A stretch of DNA of 64,000 nt from Streptomyces sp. CA-278952 (GCF_028747205.1 NZ_CP112880.1:6793501-6857500), one strand, 5' to 3'; positions 1 through 8,718 are shown, numbered from the stretch's first letter. The notes: a model not told the origin generated them from the sequence alone. A program made the numbers and translations.

Positions 1-1220
1 GGGACGCCCACGAGGTGACGCTGTACGAGGCGGACGACCGCGTCGGAGGCCACGCCCACACGCATGACCTGACCGCGTCCGACGGCCGGGTGCACCGCGT
101 CGACTCCGGGTTCATCGTGCACAACCGCCGGACCTACCCCCACCTGCTGCGGCTCTTCGACGAACTGGGCGTCGCCACCCAGGAGTCCGAGATGTCGATG
201 TCCGTACGGTGCGAGGGGTGCGGCCTCGAATACGCCGGGGCGCGCGGACCGGCCGGGCTGCTCGCACAGCCGCGCTCCGCCGTGCGCGGCCCTTATCTGC
301 GGATGCTCGCCGAGGTGCCGCGCTTCCACCGCGCGGCCCGGGCCCTCCTGGAACTGCCGGACAGTGGGACGGGCGCGACGGGTGGGGCGAGCGGGATGAC
401 GCTGGGGGAGTTCGCCCGGCGCGGGCGCTTCTCGCCCTACTTCCACGCCCACTTCCTCACGCCCATGGTCTCCGCCGTCTGGTCCTGCGACCCGGTCACC
501 GCCCTGCGCTACCCGGCCCGCTATCTCTTCCGCTTCCTCGCCCACCACGGCATGCTCACCCTCGGTGACTCCCCGGTCTGGCGCACCGTCACCGGCGGGT
601 CGCGCGGTTACGTCGACCTCCTCGTCAAGCAGCTCACCGCCGTGCACACCTCGACCCCGGTACGCGCGATCACCCGGCACGCGGACGGCGTCGACGTCAC
701 CACCGAGGACGGCACGAGAACCCCGTACGACTCCGTCGTCATCGCCACCCACCCCGACCAGGCGCTGCGGCTGCTCATCGACCCGACCGACGCCGAGCGC
801 GGCACGCTCGGCGCGTTCCGGTACTCCCGCAACCCGACCCTGCTGCACACGGACACCACGCTGCTGCCGCGCGCCCGGCGGGCCAGGGCCTCCTGGAACT
901 ACCTGATGCCCTCGTGCGCCGCCGACGCCGACCACGTCACCGTCAGCTACGACATGAGCCGGCTCCAGCGGCTCGACGCGCCCGAGACCTTCGTGGTCAC
1001 GCTGAACGGCTCCGACCGCGTCGACCCCGCCTCCGTACGCGCCCGCATGGTCTACGAGCACCCCGTCTACACACCCGAGTCCGTCGATGCCCAGGCCGGG
1101 CTGCCCGCCCTCTCCGGTCCCGTCACCGCCTACGCGGGGGCGTACCACGGCTGGGGGTTCCACGAGGACGGCTGCCGTTCGGGGGTCGAGGCCGCGGCGG
1201 CCCTGGGGGTGAGGTGGTGA
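1..1220 (+). CDS. NAD(P)/FAD-dependent oxidoreductase (amine-oxidase-like), 5' truncated
   Basis: The reading frame is already open at the window edge (codons from base 3) and begins inside the Rossmann FAD fold: the residues EVTLYEADDRVGGHA are the second beta strand, the acidic ribose-binding position and the GG turn of the amine oxidase/protoporphyrinogen oxidase superfamily, so the GxGxxG strand lies upstream of the window. About 405 residues remain. It ends in GTGA overlap with the DUF1365 gene and is the first visible gene of a five-gene coupled operon. Relatives with the same neighbours (Rv0449c in M. tuberculosis; the RpoE-ChrR regulon of Rhodobacter) act on membrane fatty acids, probably as desaturase-like or oxidative enzymes; that role is inferred from context. 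The substrate cannot be read from sequence. Confidence 0.85.
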   Translation, partial: DAHEVTLYEADDRVGGHAHTHDLTASDGRVHRVDSGFIVHNRRTYPHLLRLFDELGVATQESEMSMSVRCEGCGLEYAGARGPAGLLAQPRSAVRGPYLRMLAEVPRFHRAARALLELPDSGTGATGGASGMTLGEFARRGRFSPYFHAHFLTPMVSAVWSCDPVTALRYPARYLFRFLAHHGMLTLGDSPVWRTVTGGSRGYVDLLVKQLTAVHTSTPVRAITRHADGVDVTTEDGTRTPYDSVVIATHPDQALRLLIDPTDAERGTLGAFRYSRNPTLLHTDTTLLPRARRARASWNYLMPSCAADADHVTVSYDMSRLQRLDAPETFVVTLNGSDRVDPASVRARMVYEHPVYTPESVDAQAGLPALSGPVTAYAGAYHGWGFHEDGCRSGVEAAAALGVRW

Positions 1221-1939
1221 ACGCCCTCTATCCGTGCACCATCACGCACGTACGGAACCGGCCGACGAGATACGCGTTCCGGCACCGTACGTACCTGTGG
1301 CTCATCGACCCCGACCGGCCGCCCCGGCTGCCACGCCTCCTGCGGCCGCTGGCCCGGTTCGACCCCCGCGACCACTTCGGCGGCACCGCCCCCACCATCC
1401 GGGCCGGCCTGGAGGGCTTCCTGCGGGCCCGGGGCGTCGAACTCGGCGACGGCACCGTCACCATGCTCACCCAGGCCCGGGTGTTCGGACACGTCTTCAA
1501 CCCGATCACCGTCTACTGGTGCCACCGCGCCGACGGGGGCCCCCTCTGCGTCGTCGCCGAGGTGCACAACACCTACGGCGGACGGCACGGCTACCTCCTG
1601 CGCCCCGACAGGAACGACCGGGCCGTGGCCGACAAGGAGTTCTACGTCTCGCCGTTCTTCCCCGTGGACGGCGGCTACCGGATGCGGCTGCCCGAGCCCG
1701 GGCCACGGCTCGACCTGAGCATCCACCTGGAGCGCGACGGGGCCCGCCCGTTCACCGCCACCGTCCGGGGCGACCGGCGGCCCGCCGGCCCCCGGGAGCT
1801 GGTGCGGCTCGCCCTGCGCCACCCCCTCTCCACCGTCCTCGTCTCCGCCGCGATCCGCCTGCACGGCATCCGGCTCTACCTGCGCGGCCTCCCCGTGCAA
1901 CCCCGTCCCCCGCACCGCCCACAGGAAGGCATGCAGTGA
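1217..1939 (+). CDS. DUF1365 family protein
   Basis: This 240-residue protein is a full-length DUF1365 member: it opens with LYPCTITHVRNRPTRYAF, then carries FGHVFNPITVYWCH, EVHNTYGGRHGYLL and DKEFYVSPFFPVDGGY, which are the conserved blocks of the family. The start is taken at the GTG that overlaps the upstream TGA by four bases; a GTG one codon earlier is also possible. DUF1365 genes almost always sit between an FAD oxidoreductase and a CFA-type methyltransferase, as here. The biochemical role is not established in general; involvement in modification of unsaturated or methylated fatty acyl chains is inferred from gene neighbourhood. Confidence 0.88.
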   Translation: MNALYPCTITHVRNRPTRYAFRHRTYLWLIDPDRPPRLPRLLRPLARFDPRDHFGGTAPTIRAGLEGFLRARGVELGDGTVTMLTQARVFGHVFNPITVYWCHRADGGPLCVVAEVHNTYGGRHGYLLRPDRNDRAVADKEFYVSPFFPVDGGYRMRLPEPGPRLDLSIHLERDGARPFTATVRGDRRPAGPRELVRLALRHPLSTVLVSAAIRLHGIRLYLRGLPVQPRPPHRPQEGMQ

Positions 1940-3201
1940 CCGCGCCCACCTCCGCGCCGCCGGCAGAGCACACCCCCGGGACCGACCCGCAACGCTGGCC
2001 CGACATCATCGAGCAGCCCCGAGCCTCCCGCGCCCGGACCGCCGTCGCCGAGCGCATCGTCCGCCGCGCCCTCGGCCGGCTCCCCCTGCGCGCCCGGCTC
2101 GCGGGCGGGGACGACATAGGCCTCGGCGGGCCGCTCATGGACATCCGCGACCCCGACGCCTTCTTCCGGCGGATCGGCGCGAGCGGACTCATCGGCTTCG
2201 GCGAGTCCTACATGGCGGGGGAGTGGGACGCGCCCGACCTGGTCGGCGTGCTGACCGTGCTGGCCGACAACGTGGCCGGCCTCGTCCCCCGGCCGCTGCA
2301 ACGCCTGCGCGGTGTCTGGGCGCTGCGCAGGCCCGCCGCTCAGCTGAACACCCCCGAAGGCTCCCGGGACAACATCAGCCACCACTACGACCTGTCCAAC
2401 GAGCTGTTCGCCCTCTTCCTCGACGAGACGCTCTCCTACTCCTCCGCCGTCTTCCGCGGCTTCCCCGCCGAACACGACCTGCTGCCCGCCGCCCAGCACC
2501 GCAAGATCGACCGGCTGCTGGACGCCGCCGGGGTCACCGAGGGCACCCGCCTCCTGGAGATCGGCACCGGCTGGGGCGAGCTGGCCGTCCGCGCGGCCGC
2601 CCGCGGCGCCCGGGTCGTCACCGTCACCCTCTCCGCCGAGCAGCGCGAACTGGCCCGCGCCCGGATCCGCGAGGCCGGGTACGCGGACCGCGTCGAGGTG
2701 CGGCTGAGCGACTACCGCCACGTCACCGGCGACTACGACGCCATCGTCAGCGTCGAGATGGTCGAGGCGGTCGGCGAGGAGTTCTGGCCGGTCTACTTCG
2801 AGACCCTGGACCGGCTGCTCGCCCCCGGCGGCCGGATCGCCCTCCAGGCCATCACCATGCCCGACGACCGGCTGCGCGCCAGCCGCTCCACGTACACCTG
2901 GATCCACAAGTACATCTTCCCCGGCGGGCTCCTGCCCTCCACCGAGGCCGTGGAGCGGATCACCACCGGCCACACCCGCCTGCGCACCACGCAGCGCATC
3001 CGCTTCGGCGCGCACTACGCCGAGACGCTCCGGCTCTGGCGGGAGAGGTTCACCGAGCGGGCGGCCGAGGTCGACGCCCTCGGCTTCGACGCCGTCTTCC
3101 GCCGGATGTGGACCTTCTACCTCGCCTACTCCGAAGCGGGCTTCCGCTCCGGCTACCTCGATGTGCAGCAGCTGCTTCTGACCCGCGAGGAGACCGCGTG
3201 A
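1936..3201 (+). CDS. SAM-dependent fatty-acid methyltransferase, CFA synthase family (UfaA1-like)
   Basis: 421 residues; GTG start in GTGA overlap with the preceding gene and an AGGAAGG ribosome site. The acyl-binding block NISHHYDLSNELF is at about 146-158 and SAM motif I LLEIGTGWGE at about 206-215. Where true cyclopropane synthases have YSC, with the Cys that holds the active-site bicarbonate, this protein has YSS (Ser170), and the usual EHVG is EAVG at 277-280. Its neighbour encoded downstream keeps both canonical residues. The protein is therefore more likely a methyltransferase of the UfaA1/furan-fatty-acid type, methylating a double bond without ring closure, than a cyclopropane synthase. 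That functional distinction is inference from residues and synteny. Confidence 0.85.
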   Translation: MTAPTSAPPAEHTPGTDPQRWPDIIEQPRASRARTAVAERIVRRALGRLPLRARLAGGDDIGLGGPLMDIRDPDAFFRRIGASGLIGFGESYMAGEWDAPDLVGVLTVLADNVAGLVPRPLQRLRGVWALRRPAAQLNTPEGSRDNISHHYDLSNELFALFLDETLSYSSAVFRGFPAEHDLLPAAQHRKIDRLLDAAGVTEGTRLLEIGTGWGELAVRAAARGARVVTVTLSAEQRELARARIREAGYADRVEVRLSDYRHVTGDYDAIVSVEMVEAVGEEFWPVYFETLDRLLAPGGRIALQAITMPDDRLRASRSTYTWIHKYIFPGGLLPSTEAVERITTGHTRLRTTQRIRFGAHYAETLRLWRERFTERAAEVDALGFDAVFRRMWTFYLAYSEAGFRSGYLDVQQLLLTREETA

Positions 3202-4550
3202 CCACGACCGCACCCAAGCCCTCCGCCCGGCGCACCCCGACCGGGGCCGCCCAGCGCGTCGAACCGCTGATCGAGCGGTTCCTCGGCGGCCCGCCGCCGG
3301 TCCGGGTGCGGATGTGGGACGGCAGCGAGACCGGGCCCACGGACGCCCCCACCGTCCATGTGCGGACCCGCAGAGCGCTGCGCCGCCTGCTGTGGCAGCC
3401 GGGCGAACTCGGCCTCGCCGAGGCTTACATCACCGGCGACATCGACCTCGACACCGATCTCGGCGACGGGCTGCGCGCCATGCGCCGCGCCGCGCGCGAC
3501 CGCGGCCTCACCCCGCCCGCGCCCGCCCTCGCCGACCGGCTCAGGGCGGCGGGCCTCGCCCTGCGCCTCGGCGCGGTCGGCCCCCGGCCGCCGGTCCCCG
3601 CCGCCCGCGCCGGACTGAGCGGGACCCTGCACAGCAAGGCCCGGGACCGGGCGGCGATCAGCCACCACTACGACCTGTCCAACGCCTTCTACACGCTGCT
3701 CCTCGACGAGACGATGGCGTACTCCTGCGGCTACTGGACCAGCGACGCACCCGACTACGGCCCGGCCGACGCACAGCGCGACAAGCTGGAGCTGATCTGC
3801 CGCAAGCTCGGACTGCGGCCCGGCGCACGGCTGCTGGACATCGGCTGCGGCTGGGGTTCGCTGACCCTGTACGCGGCCGAGCGCCACGGTGTCCGCGTCA
3901 CCGCCGTCACCCTCGCCGCCGAGCAGGCCGCGTACGTACGGGAGCAGGTCACCGCACGCGGCCTCGACGATCGCGTCGAGGTGCTGAACATCGACTACCG
4001 GGACATCGCGGGGCGGCCGGAGACCCGGGGCGCGTACGACGCCGTGTCCACCATCGAGATGGGCGAGCACGTCGGGGACGCCGAGTACCCCGCGTTCACC
4101 GCGATCCTGCACGACGCGCTGCGGCCGAAGGGCCGGGCCCTGGTCCAGCAGATGTCCCGGGGGACGACCGCGCCGGGCGGCGGCGCGTTCATCGAGTCGT
4201 ACATCGCCCCCGACATGCACATGCGGCCGCTCGGCGAGACCGTCGCCCTGCTGGAGGGCGCCGGGCTCGAGGTGCGTGACGTCGAATCGCTGCGCGAGCA
4301 CTACGTGTGGACGGTGGAGGCCTGGCGGCGCACCCTGGAGGAGCGCTGGGCCCAGTTCGTCGCGCTGGTGGGGGAGGAGACCGCGCGGGTGTGGCGGCTC
4401 TACCTCGTCGGCGGCGCGCTCGCGTTCGAGGAACGCCGGATGGGCGTCGACCAGATCCTCTCCGTACGGCCCGACCCGGTCGGCTCCGCGGCGATGCCCG
4501 CCACCCGGCGCGACTGGTACGCGCCGGGCGCCCCGGAGGTGAGCCCGTGA
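3198..4550 (+). CDS. Cyclopropane-fatty-acyl-phospholipid synthase family protein
   Basis: 450 residues, GTG start overlapping the previous stop (GTGA). The N-terminal third contains the lipid-handling domain (LRRLLWQPGELGLAEAYITG near 61-80), followed by AISHHYDLSNAFY at about 153-165, the bicarbonate Cys in YSCGYW at 175-180, SAM motif I LLDIGCGWGSL from 212, and TIEMGEHVG. All landmarks of catalytically complete CFA synthases are present, so it should transfer a methylene group from SAM to unsaturated phospholipid acyl chains. It is the second of two CFA-type genes in the same operon; the first lacks the Cys and His, which suggests division of labour rather than simple duplication. Confidence 0.88.
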   Translation: MTTTAPKPSARRTPTGAAQRVEPLIERFLGGPPPVRVRMWDGSETGPTDAPTVHVRTRRALRRLLWQPGELGLAEAYITGDIDLDTDLGDGLRAMRRAARDRGLTPPAPALADRLRAAGLALRLGAVGPRPPVPAARAGLSGTLHSKARDRAAISHHYDLSNAFYTLLLDETMAYSCGYWTSDAPDYGPADAQRDKLELICRKLGLRPGARLLDIGCGWGSLTLYAAERHGVRVTAVTLAAEQAAYVREQVTARGLDDRVEVLNIDYRDIAGRPETRGAYDAVSTIEMGEHVGDAEYPAFTAILHDALRPKGRALVQQMSRGTTAPGGGAFIESYIAPDMHMRPLGETVALLEGAGLEVRDVESLREHYVWTVEAWRRTLEERWAQFVALVGEETARVWRLYLVGGALAFEERRMGVDQILSVRPDPVGSAAMPATRRDWYAPGAPEVSP

Positions 4551-5350
4551 GCGGCTTCGTCTGGTCCGCGTTCGCGAGCGGGCTCGCGGGCGCGGCCGTC
4601 GCCGCGCTCGGCGTCATGCTCGTCACCTTCGCCGTCGCCGTGAAGAAGGGCGTGCACCGGATCGTCGACGTCGCCTGGGGCATCGGGTTCGCCGCCGTCG
4701 CCCTGGTCTCCTACGGCCTGTCGGCGGGCGACGGCGACGACGGCCGCCGGCTCCTGGTCACCGCGCTGACCGTGATCTGGGGGCTGCGCCTCGCCCTCCA
4801 CATCGGCCGGCGCGGAAGGGGCCACGGGGAGGACCCGCGTTACGCGAAGATGCTGGCCAAGGCCCCCGGCAACCCGAACCTGTACGCCCTGCGCAAGGTG
4901 TATCTCCTCCAGGGGGCGCTGGTCTGGCTGGTCTCGCTCCCGGTGCAGGCCGCGCAGTACCTCACCGCGCCGCTCGCCTGGTGGGCCTGGGCGGGGGCGC
5001 TCCTGTGGGCGGTCGGCCTCGCCTTCGAGGCGATCGGCGACGCGCAGCTCGCCCGGTTCAAGGCCGACCCCGCCAACAAGGGGAAGATCATGGACCGGGG
5101 GCTCTGGTCCTGGACCCGCCATCCGAACTACTTCGGCGACTTCTGCGTCTGGTGGGGCCTCTTCCTCTTCGTCTGCCAGGCCCCCGCCGCCGCTGCCGCC
5201 ACCGTCGTCGCCCCGCTGGTGATGAGCTTCCTGCTGACCAAGGGCAGCGGCGCGGCCCTGCTGGAGCGCCATATGGCCGACCGCCCCGGATTCGACGCGT
5301 ACGTGGCGCGGACGAGCGGCTTCTTCCCCCGGCCGCCGCGCCGGGTCTGA
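4547..5350 (+). CDS. DUF1295 family integral membrane protein
   Basis: 267 residues, GTG start overlapping the upstream TGA. It has about six hydrophobic segments, beginning with AALGVMLVTFAVAVKKG, and the C-terminal signature GLWSWTRHPNYFGDFCVWWG that DUF1295 proteins share with steroid 5-alpha-reductases and isoprenylcysteine methyltransferases (RHPNY motif). It is the last gene of the operon and is followed by a strong bidirectional terminator. The same family sits beside ufaA1 and sigK in mycobacteria (Rv0446c). A reductase or methyltransferase-like activity on a lipid substrate inside the membrane is plausible but unproven. Confidence 0.88.
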   Translation: MSGFVWSAFASGLAGAAVAALGVMLVTFAVAVKKGVHRIVDVAWGIGFAAVALVSYGLSAGDGDDGRRLLVTALTVIWGLRLALHIGRRGRGHGEDPRYAKMLAKAPGNPNLYALRKVYLLQGALVWLVSLPVQAAQYLTAPLAWWAWAGALLWAVGLAFEAIGDAQLARFKADPANKGKIMDRGLWSWTRHPNYFGDFCVWWGLFLFVCQAPAAAAATVVAPLVMSFLLTKGSGAALLERHMADRPGFDAYVARTSGFFPRPPRRV

Positions 5351-5353
5351 CAG

Positions 5354-5397
5354 GCGAAGAGGCCCGTACCGCGTCTCCGCGGGACGGGCCTCTTCGC
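5354..5397. terminator. Bidirectional terminator between convergent operons
   Basis: A perfect 14-bp inverted repeat (GCGAAGAGGCCCGT at 5354-5367 and its complement at 5384-5397) lies four bases after the DUF1295 stop and 19 bases before the photolyase stop. It can serve both converging transcripts. Confidence 0.85.
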
Positions 5398-5415
5398 GTC
5401 GGGGCCGTCGTCCGG

Positions 5416-6783
5416 TCAGTCCAGGCCGCGGGCGCGTTCGAAGCGGGCGCGGGCCTCGGCCAGGTCCACCACCGGGTCCGGGTAGTCCAGACCAGCCCGG
5501 TCCAGGCCCTGGAGCTTCCAGGGTTCGTGGATCGCGGCCCCCTCCAGCTGCGCCAGCTCCGGCACCCAGCGCCGTACGTAGGCACCGCGCGGATCGAAGC
5601 GCTTGCCCTGGATCACCGGGTTGAGCACCCGGTTGGGCCGGGTGTCCGTGCCGGTGCCCGCCACCCACTGCCAGTTGAGCTGGTTGTTCGCCAGGTCGCC
5701 GTCGACCAGCAGGTCCAGGAAGTGCCGGGCGCCCACCCGCCAGTCCACGTACAGCGTCTTGGTGAGGAAGCTCGCGGCCAGCATCCGGCCCCGGTTGTGC
5801 ATCCAGCCCTCGTGCGCGAGCTGCCGCATCGCCGCGTCCACCAGCGGATAGCCCGTACGCCCGGACTTCCAGGCGTCGATCTCGTCCTCGTCGGAGCGCC
5901 AGCGGTCCTGGCGCGGCCGGTAGTCGGACCAAGAGGCGTCCGGCCGGTCCGCGAGGACCTGGTGGTGGAAGTCGCGCCAGGCCAGTTGCCGCACGAACGC
6001 CTCGCCGCCGGGCCCGCCCTTCTCCCGGGCACGGTGGACCAGCTCGGCGGCGGAGACCGTACCGAAGTGCAGATGCGGGGAGAGCCGGGACGTCGCGTCG
6101 CCGGCCAGGTCGTCGTGGCCGTCCTCGTAGTCGGCCATCGGCCCGTTCAGCCAGGTCGTCACCAGCTTGCGGCCCGCCTCCTCGCCGCCCCGGGCGAGGC
6201 GGGGGGAGATGTTCTCCACGCTGTCCCGGTCCGGGAGCGGGTCGCTCGCCACGCCGTCCGGCACCCGCACCGTGCGGGGAGCGGTCAGTGTGCCCCGTAC
6301 TCCCTCCGCCTCCCAACGGCGGAAGTACGGGGTGAACACCGCGAAGTGGCCCTTGCCGCCCGTCGGGACCACCCGGCCCGGAGCGAGCGCGGTGACCACC
6401 GCGTCATGGACGCGCAGCTCGCCGCCGGTGCCCGCGAGGGCCTCCCGGATCCGTTGCTCGCGCCGCGTCGCGTACCGGCTGACGCCGGCGGCGACGTGCA
6501 CGGAGGCCGCCCCGGTCTCCTCGGTCACCCGCCTTACCGCCTCGGCCACCTCGCCCCGGCGGACGACCAGTCGGCCGCCCCGGTGCCGGAGTCCGGCGTC
6601 CAGGGCGGTCAGGCAGTCGGCGAGGAAGGCCAGCCGGTTGGGCGCGTCGAATCCGGCGCGGTGGACGGCGTCGTCCCGGACGAACAACGGGACGACCTCG
6701 TCCGCGTCCCGCAGGGCGGCACGCAGCACCGGGTTGTCGTGCAGCCGCAGATCGGAGGTGAACAGCACCACCGCGACACTCAT
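5416..6783 (-). CDS. phr: Deoxyribodipyrimidine photolyase (cryptochrome/photolyase family)
   Basis: 455 residues. The N-terminal photolyase antenna domain (VVLFTSDLRLHDNPVL) is followed by the FAD/DNA-binding alpha-helical domain with SRLSPHLHFG, QLAWRDFHH, EGWMHNRGRM, LTKTLYVDWR and NQLNWQWVAGTGTD, all hallmark blocks of class I CPD photolyases. It should repair UV-induced cyclobutane dimers using blue light. An upstream in-frame ATG at 6804 exists, but the ATG at 6783 has a better placed GGGAG site and begins directly at the SVAVVLF strand. The gene follows the sigma/anti-sigma pair with 50 bases between, so it probably belongs to their transcript and regulon, as photolyase genes do in other light or singlet-oxygen responses. 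Confidence 0.93.
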   Translation of the reverse strand: MSVAVVLFTSDLRLHDNPVLRAALRDADEVVPLFVRDDAVHRAGFDAPNRLAFLADCLTALDAGLRHRGGRLVVRRGEVAEAVRRVTEETGAASVHVAAGVSRYATRREQRIREALAGTGGELRVHDAVVTALAPGRVVPTGGKGHFAVFTPYFRRWEAEGVRGTLTAPRTVRVPDGVASDPLPDRDSVENISPRLARGGEEAGRKLVTTWLNGPMADYEDGHDDLAGDATSRLSPHLHFGTVSAAELVHRAREKGGPGGEAFVRQLAWRDFHHQVLADRPDASWSDYRPRQDRWRSDEDEIDAWKSGRTGYPLVDAAMRQLAHEGWMHNRGRMLAASFLTKTLYVDWRVGARHFLDLLVDGDLANNQLNWQWVAGTGTDTRPNRVLNPVIQGKRFDPRGAYVRRWVPELAQLEGAAIHEPWKLQGLDRAGLDYPDPVVDLAEARARFERARGLD

Positions 6784-6833
6784 GGAACGGACGCTCCCTT
6801 GCATGGTTCGTGGGTGAGTGGGCAGGTGAGCGG

Positions 6834-7586
6834 TCAGGCGGTCGGGAAGTCCATCAGCGCCACCGGGGACGAGGTCGGTTCGTCGGAGCCTCCGGCGGGT
6901 TCGACCGTGATGCCCATCCCGGACGCCCGGTCCACCGGCCCGTCCAGCAGGACCGCGTCGTCGCTCGCCTTCGGGTCCATCAGACCGGCCGAACGCATCG
7001 TGCCCTCGTCGTTGAACCAGAGCTGGTAGACCTTGCCGCTCGGCGGTCGGTCCATCCCCGAGGCCAGGAACACCGCACGGTTCTGGCTCTGCGAGACGAC
7101 GACGGTTCCGCGCGCGCTGCCGGTCAGCTCACTCGACGTGCTCTTCGCGTCCGGGGCCGAGAGCACCTGGGCCAGCTGCTCGTTCTGCTGCTGCGCCTGG
7201 TTCGCCTCCTGCCGCGCGTCCTGCGCCACCTGGTTCTGCCAGACCGCGACCCCGCCGAACGCGGCTGCCGCGGCGACGCAGGCGGCGAGCGCGTAGGCGT
7301 ACCACCGGCCGGTGCCTCCGCCCCCGCCGGTCCGTGCCCGTCTGCCGTGCGCCGGAGCCTCCTGGCGTACGGTCGTGATCTCCCGCAGCACCCTCTGGCG
7401 CAGCTCGCGCGGCGGGGTCTCGGCGACGGCGAGGCCGAGCCGGGCGGCGGTGGCCGACAGTTCCCGCACCTCCTGGGTGCAGGCCTCGCAGTCCTCCAGG
7501 TGCCGCTCGAACGCCTGCCGTTCGGAGTCCGGCAGCGCGTGCAGGGCATAGGCACCGGTCAGCGTGTGCAGTTCGGCCGTGCTCAT
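6834..7586 (-). CDS. rskA: Anti-sigma-K factor RskA-type, zinc-finger membrane protein
   Basis: 250 residues. The N-terminus holds an anti-sigma zinc-binding motif (H-x3-C-x2-C in ERHLEDCEACTQEV, residues about 28-41), then a variable segment, a single transmembrane helix (WYAYALAACVAAAAAFGGVAVW), a coiled QNQV/QQQNEQ stretch, and a C-terminal RskA-like extracytoplasmic domain ending in GSDEPTSSPVALMDFPTA. It should bind and silence the sigma factor encoded immediately upstream, with which it overlaps by an ATGA, and release it by regulated proteolysis or redox change; the signal is not visible. The topology and neighbour match RskA of mycobacteria. Confidence 0.9.
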   Translation of the reverse strand: MSTAELHTLTGAYALHALPDSERQAFERHLEDCEACTQEVRELSATAARLGLAVAETPPRELRQRVLREITTVRQEAPAHGRRARTGGGGGTGRWYAYALAACVAAAAAFGGVAVWQNQVAQDARQEANQAQQQNEQLAQVLSAPDAKSTSSELTGSARGTVVVSQSQNRAVFLASGMDRPPSGKVYQLWFNDEGTMRSAGLMDPKASDDAVLLDGPVDRASGMGITVEPAGGSDEPTSSPVALMDFPTA

Positions 7587-8167
7587 GCGCTCACCCCCAG
7601 GCAGTCGCGCAGGCGGATGAGGCCGTCGCGGAGTCGTGTCTTGATGGTGCCCAGCGGCACGGCGAGCAGCTCGGAGACCTCACGGTAGGTCAGGCCCCGG
7701 TAGTAGGCCAGGGTCACCGACTCCCGTTGCAGCTCGGACAGGGTGCGCATACAACGCCGTACCTGTTCTCTCTCCAGCCGGGTCTCGACCTGTTCGGACA
7801 CCTCGTCGAAGGCGGGCGTCCGGTCCAGCAGCGCCGCCTTGTGCTCCCGGGCGGCAGCGGCCTCGGCCGAGCGGACCCGGTCGACGGCCCGGTGGTGGGC
7901 CACCGTCAGCACCCAGTTCATCGCGCTGCCCCGGGAGGCCCGGAAACGGGGCGCGGTGCGCCACACCTCCACCAGCACCTCCTGCGCCACCTCCTCCGAC
8001 TGGGCCGGATCGCGGAGCACGCTGCGCACCAGACCGAGCACGGGCCCGCTCACCGCGTCGTACACCGCGGCGAACGCGTCCTGGTCGCCCCGCGCGACCC
8101 GCACCAGGAGTTCCTGGAGGTCGGGGCCGGGCGAGGGCACCCCACTGATGTGTACGGCTTCCTTCAC
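7583..8167 (-). CDS. sigK: ECF RNA polymerase sigma factor, SigK-like
   Basis: 194 residues with region 2 (YDAVSGPVLGLVRSVLRDPAQSEEVAQEV and the -10-binding WRTAPRF / ARAM-type NWVLTVAHHRAVDRVR helix) and region 4 (LSELQRESVTLAYYRGLTYREVSELL and the helix GTIKTRLRDGL). The frame stays open upstream to 8434, but the GTG at 8167 has an excellent GGAGG eight bases before it and matches the family length. It is coupled to the anti-sigma gene by ATGA. Mycobacterial SigK controls its neighbouring ufaA1 operon, so the five lipid genes on the opposite side of the photolyase are the obvious candidate targets. Confidence 0.9.
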   Translation of the reverse strand: MKEAVHISGVPSPGPDLQELLVRVARGDQDAFAAVYDAVSGPVLGLVRSVLRDPAQSEEVAQEVLVEVWRTAPRFRASRGSAMNWVLTVAHHRAVDRVRSAEAAAAREHKAALLDRTPAFDEVSEQVETRLEREQVRRCMRTLSELQRESVTLAYYRGLTYREVSELLAVPLGTIKTRLRDGLIRLRDCLGVSA

Positions 8168-8280
8168 GCGGGTTTCCTCCCGGGACGATCGTCGCTTCCG
8201 GCAGTGATTCGGAGCCGACGACCGTACGGATTGGTCGGACGCCCGCGATCTTCGCAGACCGGGCCCCGGGAGGACGCGAC

Positions 8281-8718
8281 TCAGCCGGTGAGCGTTTCGC
8301 GCCGTCGCAGGCGGACGGCGCGGACGGCGAGGAATATCACCAGCCCGAACGGCGACAGCAGGATCGTCAGGACCAGCAGCGGCCCCATCAGCAGCGGCGA
8401 CAGCCCCAGCTTCCGGCTCTGGAGGTACATCCACTGCCCGAGCAGCAGGTCCCAGGCGATCACCTGCGCCCAGATGGCCCCCGCGCCGCCGGCCAGCGCC
8501 GTCAGATCACGGAACGCGTCGAGGTCCGGGCTGCTCACCGCCGCCCAGAGCTCCGGGAACACCGGCACGGCCATGACGACGTAGACGGCGAGCACGGGCA
8601 GCACGGTCAGCGGCGAGGCGATGACGCGGGCGGTACCGGACCAGGTGGGGGCGAAGATCATCAGCAGCCAGAACGGGGCGGCCAGATAGAACGTGATCTC
8701 GAACAGTGCGCCGGTCAT
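8281..8718 (-). CDS. ABA4-like (DUF4281) membrane protein
   Basis: 145 residues with four hydrophobic helices and the DUF4281 signature: FYLAAPFWLLMIFAPTW near the start, then AQVIAWDLLLGQWMYLQSR, then SPLLMGPLLVLTILLSPFGLVIFL. The plant member ABA4 is required for neoxanthin formation from violaxanthin; bacterial members have no settled function. The start ATG overlaps the stop of the upstream membrane gene (ATGA), so the two are translated together. A pigment or photoprotection role would fit the nearby photolyase and sigma factor but is inference. Confidence 0.82.
   Translation of the reverse strand: MTGALFEITFYLAAPFWLLMIFAPTWSGTARVIASPLTVLPVLAVYVVMAVPVFPELWAAVSSPDLDAFRDLTALAGGAGAIWAQVIAWDLLLGQWMYLQSRKLGLSPLLMGPLLVLTILLSPFGLVIFLAVRAVRLRRRETLTG

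Noticed and set aside
4981..7029. Very long reading frame opposite the photolyase and through the terminator (682 codons)
   Set aside because: It spans a convergent terminator and mirrors photolyase and anti-sigma codons; such openings are normal for high-GC third-position bias.
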